A stretch of DNA of 64,000 bases from Ostreococcus mediterraneus (taxonomy: Eukaryota; Chlorophyta; Mamiellophyceae; Mamiellales; Bathycoccaceae): positions 765,114-829,113 of the forward strand of contig WMKK01000006.1 in assembly GCA_012295225.1 (NCBI GenBank), in the 5' to 3' direction. Positions 58,702 through 64,000 of this stretch are shown here, one piece after another; positions within the stretch are counted from its first letter, which is position 1, and each line of letters begins with the position of its first letter. Position numbers and translations under genes: made by a program. The notes under the pieces were generated by a model. That model was not told the origin of the DNA, did not search any database, and was given only the letters and a program-made list of their open reading frames with translations.

Positions 58702-59466
58702 CTACATGCGTGACTTTTTTATTTTGTCGCTCGACATCTTGATCACGACGTACGTCCAGGCGAATAGTATGCCCACGACAAACAAAATTACCCACGTCCA
58801 GCACGAACCGCGCCGGTTGGCGCCGTACGCCGCTGTTTGACGTTTTACGGTTGACTTCACTCGTTGTACGTTGCGTTCTAACTTCGTCTCGACGTCTTCC
58901 AGCGCTTTTGTCGATCGCTCCAATCCTTTCTCCATGGCTAGTGCATTCGCCTTGAGCCCGCTCGCGAGCGACGCCATTTCATCTGTCAATCCTTCTTGAA
59001 TCAGGCGCTGCTTTTCAAGCTCCTCTTCATCGCGCGCCGAGCGTTGCACCACGCGCCCGCTCGACGCAGACCTATGTGTCATCATCGTCTTTGATGTCGA
59101 TACACTCATGCTAGTTCTATTCGCGTCACCACTTGCCGTATTCGTCGCGAACGCTCGTCTCTGGCGAAGCAGAGCGCCTCCATCAGCGTCGTCGCTCTCG
59201 TTGCCACCACCGCCTCCACTCGTCGTGCTCGTCGTCGCTGCCGCCGCGTCAGCCGACGCCATGGCCACTTCCTCAACGCGCGCGATGCGCTCAGCATACA
59301 ACGCGCGCGCAGCATCATCGCACGACGCCCCTAGACTATCCAACATGGCGCGCATCGCGTGAACGTGCTGCGTCACCTTGCGTGCGTCGTGCGTCGCTGT
59401 CGCCGCTCGAGGTGTTTCATACGCCGCAAGCATGCGCGCTAATGCGAGTTCGTGCGCGCGAGACAT
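58702..59466 (-). CDS. USE1: USE1-like SNARE
   Basis: 254 residues. A disordered N-terminus with Gly/Ser runs precedes a SNARE-like coiled coil, LTDEMASLASGLKANALAMEKGLERS to the end of the helix, and a single C-terminal transmembrane helix (WTWVILFVVGILFAWTYVVIKM). This is the USE1/p31 layout, an ER SNARE for retrograde Golgi-to-ER transport. The polar-layer residue of the SNARE cannot be placed with certainty by eye. It is divergent from the DUF1769 gene. Confidence 0.8.
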   Translation of the reverse strand: MSRAHELALARMLAAYETPRAATATHDARKVTQHVHAMRAMLDSLGASCDDAARALYAERIARVEEVAMASADAAAATTSTTSGGGGGNESDDADGGALLRQRRAFATNTASGDANRTSMSVSTSKTMMTHRSASSGRVVQRSARDEEELEKQRLIQEGLTDEMASLASGLKANALAMEKGLERSTKALEDVETKLERNVQRVKSTVKRQTAAYGANRRGSCWTWVILFVVGILFAWTYVVIKMSSDKIKKSRM

Positions 59467-59765
59467 GGCGTTCGACGCTCGCCCGCCCGCCCGCTACCGC
59501 GCCAGTTTGTGACGGTCGTTGCCCGTGTGTCCATCGTGGACAGCGAGTCAAAACACTAGCACAACTCGTCAGTTCCACGCGCGCGCGCGCGGTCCGCGCG
59601 CGCTGGGAATTCAGCACACGACGTCGCACTGAATTGTTTTAGCGTTTCTTTTCGTGCGTGCATTCGTCCTCGTGAATTGGCAACCGTGTGAAGCGTCGTT
59701 CGAGTTTGCGCAAAACAAATTTAGAACTGGATTTGTTGTCGTGCAGAGGCTCGTTCGTGGGTCGA

Positions 59766-60896
59766 ATGCACACCTTTGAGGTTACTCTCGACGCTTTTAT
59801 CCTATCAATTTGCACTGCTTTCTTGGCCGCGGTGATTTGCGTCACGTGGCTGATAGCGATTCGCCAAACGAACCGCGCGAGCGTCGCGCGGCAGAGTCGG
59901 CCAGCCGGCGCTGGGCAAATGCCGTTGTCGATGCATGAAACTGATGCGAACGGAGTTTGCGATGGAACGACAAAGTCTTACGTCATATCTCCATCGATTC
60001 GATTGAGTGCGCCGGCTCGGATGCTGCGGTCTGATGCGGTCGACGCTGCAAAGAAATCGTTTGCACGGCCGCCGCCATCCGAATGTTGGCCACAAAAGCC
60101 ACTGCTTCTCGTGCCTGAAGATTACGCAAAGTGCACGGTGAGCGCGGAAGCACGATTCAACTCTGAGATGCCTTTCGAATTTGAGACGCCACTATTTTCG
60201 GGTGTGTGTTTGTGCAGGTTTCGGGATTTGGAACCTCCAGCAGACGCGCGACGCGCTGAATGTGGCGAGCGACTGAAGGCTTACTTTCATAAGAGAAAGC
60301 GAACGTTTCAAGTGGTTATTCAAGGTCAGTTCAAGCGCGAAGTCCGCGTGGATGCTGTGATCACCGGACACGAGTTTTTCGCTCCGCTCGTGAACATTCC
60401 TGGTTCGCTCATCTTAAAGCCGATTCTTCGCGCTTTTCGAGCAATGTCAAGAACAATTGACGTGCGAATTTTCGGCCCGCGTCCGTGTGTCTACGCTTCT
60501 TTGGGTGGCACAGCGCAAGCGATATCTGTGGATGCGAAAGGTGCGGAGCCTGATATCACCAGTGTCGAAGGAATCGTGGAAAACTGCTCACGGCTTGGAG
60601 GCGTGTTCGCAAAGAGTCGCGGGGTGTCGGTTAAGAAGCGAAAAAAGATGCTTTCAAATGTGAAGATTGCGCGTAATTTCAGTTTCAATACCGGCGATGT
60701 GTATACATTTGATTGTTTTCAGCACGTTTTTGTGCCACATTCTTACAGGCTGAACTTGGGCTTCCGGTCAGTCGAGCTAGCGCGTCATTTGAATCACCAA
60801 CCCGCGCAAATAATGGCGAAGACGTTATGCGACGAGTACGTGTACTGCTTTTCTCTATGGCATGAAAAGTTGCTAGAATCGACCACCACCGCTTAG
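59766..60896 (+). CDS. DUF1769-family protein with N-terminal membrane anchor
   Basis: 376 residues from ATG 59766; the frame's earlier GTG at 59688 would add 26 residues. A hydrophobic segment TLDAFILSICTAFLAAVICVTWLIAI (about 8-32) anchors the protein. The DUF1769 core has FQVVIQGQFKREVRVDAVITGHEFF, ISVDAKGAEPDI and the ending NTGDVYTFDCFQHVFVPHSYRLNLGFRSVELARHL, found in fungi, plants and algae. Function unknown in any organism I know of. One of three genes nearest the telomere. Confidence 0.8.
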   Translation: MHTFEVTLDAFILSICTAFLAAVICVTWLIAIRQTNRASVARQSRPAGAGQMPLSMHETDANGVCDGTTKSYVISPSIRLSAPARMLRSDAVDAAKKSFARPPPSECWPQKPLLLVPEDYAKCTVSAEARFNSEMPFEFETPLFSGVCLCRFRDLEPPADARRAECGERLKAYFHKRKRTFQVVIQGQFKREVRVDAVITGHEFFAPLVNIPGSLILKPILRAFRAMSRTIDVRIFGPRPCVYASLGGTAQAISVDAKGAEPDITSVEGIVENCSRLGGVFAKSRGVSVKKRKKMLSNVKIARNFSFNTGDVYTFDCFQHVFVPHSYRLNLGFRSVELARHLNHQPAQIMAKTLCDEYVYCFSLWHEKLLESTTTA

Positions 60897-60992
60897 TAGT
60901 GCGCGTTATTTTATGTACAATACAATCAATAGCTTTGTTTACATACATTCCTATCGTGCACTTCTACTTCATCTGTGCAACTCAACGCACAC

Positions 60993-61844
60993 TCACTTGC
61001 GTGACTGCATCTCGGCCCTGTTGAGCTTTGCGCGCAGCCGTTGAACGAAATCAGAGTTCTCAATGCCTGCAACGCGCGAGGAAACTTCGTCGGATGTTGG
61101 ATTTGAACCAGTCGTATGGACCCAGGCCTTATACGACTCTCCCGTTTCGCGCGCGCGATCGACATACGGAGAAAACTGTGCTCTGAAGTGCCGCGCGAAC
61201 GCCTCTGTCGAGTCGATTGAAAGATACGCACTCGCCGCAGCACTTCCGCATACGACACCTACGACGGCGAGTGCGGAACCGTACCCTAGTGCACGCAAAC
61301 CAGCAACGAGCGCGTGCTTTTGCGCTCGTTGAGAGGTCTCGAGCGCGTGCAGCTCGACGCCCGTCAAGCTGCGTCGAGCTTCGGCGTGCTTTTGCAAATC
61401 TGCGCCAATGTCTCGCAGCCAGTCCCGACGATTCAATCGCATCGTCTGCGCTGCGAATATGGACGACGACACCGCTGTCATCGACGATGATGATGTAGCC
61501 AACGCACCATCGCGCGCGTTTTTCTTGCTGCTGAAATCACTAACTTCTTTTCGCAGCACGCGTGGCGTGTCGGTTTTTACGCCGAACAGCCGCAGTTCTT
61601 CGGCGTACACCGCCGCGAGTTTGTCTACGCCACCTCGATGCGCGCTCCCTGTGCGCACGTAGTGTGCCGCCGAAGTCGACGTTTGATCTTCGCTCGAACG
61701 CGCGTGGCTCTGTGCTTCTTCACCCTCTATGACATCAACAACCTCGAAACGCGCTCGCTCAGCGAGGCGTCTGATGTCCTCCTCGGCGCGTTGTTTGTGG
61801 TACGACCCTTCCGAGGCTCGAAGTCGACTTCCGAAGATGTCCAT
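60993..61844 (-). CDS. Unknown protein with one transmembrane helix
   Basis: 283 residues, no family recognised. The N-terminus is charged (MDIFGSRLRASEGSYHKQRAEEDIRRLAERARF). A helix GLRALGYGSALAVVGVVCGSAAASAYLSI (about 185-213) could span a membrane, and the C-terminus is Arg-rich with a coiled segment (FVQRLRAKLNRAEMQ). Codon use matches the neighbours. A plastid or mitochondrial inner-membrane role is possible but unproven. Confidence 0.6.
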   Translation of the reverse strand: MDIFGSRLRASEGSYHKQRAEEDIRRLAERARFEVVDVIEGEEAQSHARSSEDQTSTSAAHYVRTGSAHRGGVDKLAAVYAEELRLFGVKTDTPRVLRKEVSDFSSKKNARDGALATSSSSMTAVSSSIFAAQTMRLNRRDWLRDIGADLQKHAEARRSLTGVELHALETSQRAQKHALVAGLRALGYGSALAVVGVVCGSAAASAYLSIDSTEAFARHFRAQFSPYVDRARETGESYKAWVHTTGSNPTSDEVSSRVAGIENSDFVQRLRAKLNRAEMQSRK

Positions 61845-61983
61845 CGACTCACGGACAAAGGGTGACGCACGAAGTCACTTCGACGTCGAGGCAGACTTTT
61901 TGTAAGCGCGGCACGAAGTGATGCGTGCGCCACCCTTCAGAAAACGACAGAACGCCGCGCGCCGCGGAGCGGTTCAACCGCTT

Positions 61984-62008
61984 AAAACCAACCGCTGCGG
62001 TTGGTTTT
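61984..62008. promoter_or_regulatory. Perfect 12-bp inverted repeat just upstream of the fibrillin ATG
   Basis: AAAACCAACCGC and its exact complement GCGGTTGGTTTT flank a single T. It ends two bases before ATG 62011. In RNA it could form a tight hairpin near the start codon; in DNA it is a 25-base palindrome. Confidence 0.7.
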
Positions 62009-62010
62009 TA

Positions 62011-62838
62011 ATGGCGAGGGCGGTAATGATGACGGCACAATGCACGACGACGGCGTCTTCGATGACTTTATCGGCACGCCCGCACATGCGCCGACGGTTT
62101 CGCTCGAGTTGCCGCTTGCAAGCTCTTCTAGATGCGTCTTCTTCGTTGTCGGAAGCGAAGCGCGCCACACTACGAGCGGTGAGTGGAACGCGTAAGCTGC
62201 CTCGAGAATCTACGTCGAAGGATGTGATGTTATGCGTCGAGGCTGTCGAGCGCGTTGCGTCCGCGGGACGTGCTGAGACATCTAAGTCCATTCTTTCGCC
62301 CATCGACGGAGACTGGACTCTCGTTTACTCGACGAAAACTTCATCCGGCGTAATACGTGAAGATTCACTGCTTGATGGTCTCGGAGAAGTTGGCGAAAGC
62401 GCTCTAGACGCCGTGACGAGCGCGTTGTACGCGACGTTTTTCAAGTTTGCGCCTTTTCTCGCTGGAAGTGCTGAGACGAATCAACGCGGCGTACGAAATA
62501 CTCAGAGAGTGGATTCTCTCGCCGGTATCGTGCGCAACGAAGTATTTGTTGACGCCCAGCTCCCACTACCATTTTTTACAAACACGATTGTTCTTCGCAT
62601 CGGCGTCGAGGGTGAAGTCAAACTTTTGGGAGATTTGAGTGGCAGTCGAGCTGAAGTAATTTTTACGTCGTTTGATTTGGGTTTATTGTCGTCGAGTGTG
62701 AATGACGATAGGATTGAACCAGCTATTAAGTTCCCACTTCCTCGACCGCGTGGGACTTTAGATACGACGTTTTGCGACGATACAATGCGCATCAGTCGGG
62801 GTGGACGAGGCGGTGTGTTTATTCTCACGCGTATGTGA
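62011..62838 (+). CDS. Plastid fibrillin / plastoglobulin (PAP_fibrillin)
   Basis: 275 residues from ATG 62011. A transit peptide (to about 45) is followed by the PAP_fibrillin domain: LSPIDGDWTLVYSTKTSSG, LGEVGESALDAVTSALYATFFKF, RIGVEGEVKLLGDLSG and the ending RPRGTLDTTFCDDTMRISRG with the usual FILTRM. Fibrillins bind lipids in plastoglobules and help photoprotection. This is the gene closest to the telomere. A cryptic frame upstream of the ATG (from 61918) was not used. Confidence 0.9.
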   Translation: MARAVMMTAQCTTTASSMTLSARPHMRRRFRSSCRLQALLDASSSLSEAKRATLRAVSGTRKLPRESTSKDVMLCVEAVERVASAGRAETSKSILSPIDGDWTLVYSTKTSSGVIREDSLLDGLGEVGESALDAVTSALYATFFKFAPFLAGSAETNQRGVRNTQRVDSLAGIVRNEVFVDAQLPLPFFTNTIVLRIGVEGEVKLLGDLSGSRAEVIFTSFDLGLLSSSVNDDRIEPAIKFPLPRPRGTLDTTFCDDTMRISRGGRGGVFILTRM

Positions 62839-62870
62839 ATGGCAAGCCGCGCGAAAAGCGCAGTAGCATG

Positions 62871-62925
62871 AATCTAGAGTGAGATAGATTGAATCTAGAG
62901 TGATCTAGATTGAATCTAGAGTGAT
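62871..62925 (+). repeat. 21-bp minisatellite
   Basis: About 2.6 copies of a 21-bp unit starting AATCTAGAGTGA, each with an internal ATCTAGAT-like palindrome. It lies 32 bases beyond the fibrillin stop. Confidence 0.85.
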
Positions 62926-63084
62926 GGCGTGGATCATTCTTTACGCGTCAACGACGAAGTAGTGAAGCGCTCCGCTGCGGCAGAAAGCGGATGTTTCAAT
63001 AGTAGACAGCGTAAAAACATAGCGTGGCGCGCCCAGAGACGTTCCCGTAGCGTATGTAGTTTTGAAAATGTGGTGATTCGGCGA

Positions 63085-63252
63085 AAAAGGTCGTGAAACT
63101 TGCTTTGAGTGTGCAAACGATAATTTCTGACTTGCTTTCTTGTCCGAGTGTCGCGTTTTGACGCCATCGTCGTCGTTCTCGTCCACTTAAAAAAGCCCTA
63201 ATTTTAGGGTATTTTCGAGTTGTTACCCCGGCGCTCAATTATTTCTACCCGT
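63085..63252 (+). repeat. Subtelomeric repeat, copy A
   Basis: Shared with copy B: AAACTTGCT, TTCTGACTTGCT-like, CGTCGTCG...TCGTCCAC, an exact AAAAAGCCCTAATTT (63190-63204) and TACCCCGGC near the end. No open reading frame or transposase found inside it. Confidence 0.6.
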
Positions 63253-63629
63253 AACTTTTGACAGGAAATGAGCGTGGGAAGGAACAAAATGAAAGGATGC
63301 AAACAAATCCTCGTTATGTGCGCTAGAGACAAAATGCAAAAGCGACGCCGACACTTAAATTCTGATATAAAAGAAAAATGGAACGCAACGGCAGATACAA
63401 ACGTTTGTATCTCACGTTATCGCCGTCGTCGTACGTATTGTAGCCCGGACTTTAGACAGAAGTCTGTCTTGTCTTTATCTGTTCCAATATTTCTTTTGCT
63501 CTAATGAACAAAAATGAGGCAAAAATGAGGCAACGGCCGCGTGGATCCTTACGGTGTGGCAAATCCCCACTAAAAATGTCCCGTTGACTAAAAATAGAAA
63601 AACACTCCCCTTTTTTAGGGGTTCGGAAG

Positions 63630-63832
63630 ACTTGGACAAGTTGCTAAAACTTGCTGTGCATGTGTAAATGCTATTATCTGACTTGTTCTCATGCGCGCGC
63701 GTCGCATCGTATCTCCGTCGTCGCTTCCATATCGTCCACGACAAAAAGCCCTAATTTCTTTCTATGAGGATATATGTCGCGTTGGTACCTCTGTGTCGCC
63801 GTGTTGGTACCCCGGCCTTTGGTGATTTCTCG
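63630..63832 (+). repeat. Subtelomeric repeat, copy B
   Basis: Diverged copy of the element at 63085-63252, with the exact AAAAAGCCCTAATTT at 63743-63757 about 553 bases from the matching word in copy A. It ends with GGTACCCCGGC and TTTGGTGATTTC. Confidence 0.6.
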
Positions 63833-63905
63833 CCGTGCCTTTGTAGGGTCGGTGATACATTTAGGGTTCTGGTGGCGTCAAAAGCCCTAAAAATAATATC
63901 GCGTG

Positions 63906-64000
63906 TAGGGTTTAGGGTTTAGGGTTTAGGGTTTAGGGTTTAGGGTTTAGGGTTTAGGGTTTAGGGTTTAGGGTTTAGGGTTTAGGGTTTAGGGTTTAGG
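63906..64000 (+). repeat. Telomere array (TTTAGGG)n
   Basis: Twelve full TTTAGGG units and a partial unit run to the last base; the repeat begins after GCGTGTAGGG. The G-rich strand runs 5' to 3' toward the end, as for a right-hand chromosome terminus. TTTAGGG is the plant and prasinophyte telomere type. Confidence 0.97.

Larger units (their letters stand above)
62839..63905. other. Subtelomeric gene-free region
   Basis: About 1.1 kb without coding sequence. It contains the minisatellite, two diverged copies of a longer repeat (below), an AAAATGAGGCAAAAATGAGGC tandem at about 63512-63533 and many TTTAGGG or CCCTAA words (for example 63190-63210 and 63858-63867). These point to degenerate telomere-derived sequence. 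Confidence 0.8.

Overview
The window is the right-hand end of a nuclear chromosome of a very compact green alga. The last ~95 bases are a plant-type TTTAGGG telomere array. The genes are eukaryotic with many plastid-targeted products (cpFtsY, Tic110, plastid L18, MenG, rubredoxin RBD1, plastid EF-G, fibrillin). Genes are tightly packed, mostly intronless and alternate strands, and their GC-rich 5' ends are full of (CGA)n triplet tracts. The few introns I find are short and sit at the 5' ends of genes. This fits a picoprasinophyte (Mamiellophyceae), most likely Ostreococcus or a close relative. The species call is inference from style, not from a database match.

Layout. 1-6.7 kb: transketolase C-terminus, cpFtsY, Tic110, a UPF0324/YeiH-type membrane protein. 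7-14 kb: a METTL21-like methyltransferase, an alpha/beta hydrolase and a large reverse-strand gene joining a CobB/CbiA-type (cobyrinate a,c-diamide synthase family) module to a BtuF-type cobalamin-binding module. 14.5-25 kb: plastid ribosomal protein L18 (three exons), PP2C, RBD1, a tandem DUF7726-like protein, a J-protein, a VPS37-like ESCRT-I protein, MenG, dolichol kinase and two small unknown proteins. 24.5-25.2 kb is an AT-richer spacer with short repeats. 25-36 kb: plastid EF-G (first exon missing from the open frame), acyl-protein thioesterase, two tandem BT1 folate/biopterin transporters, DPM1, and a BRCT-BRCT-coiled-coil-PB1 protein. 36-48 kb: ABCG transporter, RTF2, SepSecS, a SET-domain methyltransferase, a RING-CH protein, ubiquitin E1 and a MAPEG-like membrane protein. 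48-62.8 kb: Ku80, HslV, serine acetyltransferase, SlyD-like FKBP, a tocopherol-methyltransferase-like protein, KRR1, a PPR protein, an FMN split-barrel protein, USE1, a DUF1769 protein, an unknown one-helix protein and a fibrillin. 62.8-64 kb: gene-free subtelomere with a 21-bp minisatellite, two diverged copies of a longer repeat, then the telomere.

The genes are mostly housekeeping and are not arranged as operons. Themes recur: plastid import and targeting (Tic110, cpFtsY), plastid translation (L18, EF-G), dolichol-linked glycosylation (dolichol kinase, DPM1), quinone/tocopherol methylation, and selenocysteine synthesis. The most unusual item is the CbiA-BtuF fusion. De novo B12 synthesis is not known in eukaryotes, and the glutaminase nucleophile cysteine of the CbiA module is replaced by glycine, so this is more likely a corrinoid-binding, salvage or handling protein than a classical amidase. 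Second are the BRCT/PB1 architecture and a shared ACTGACGAT branch-point motif that exposes first exons of Tic110, L18 and EF-G.
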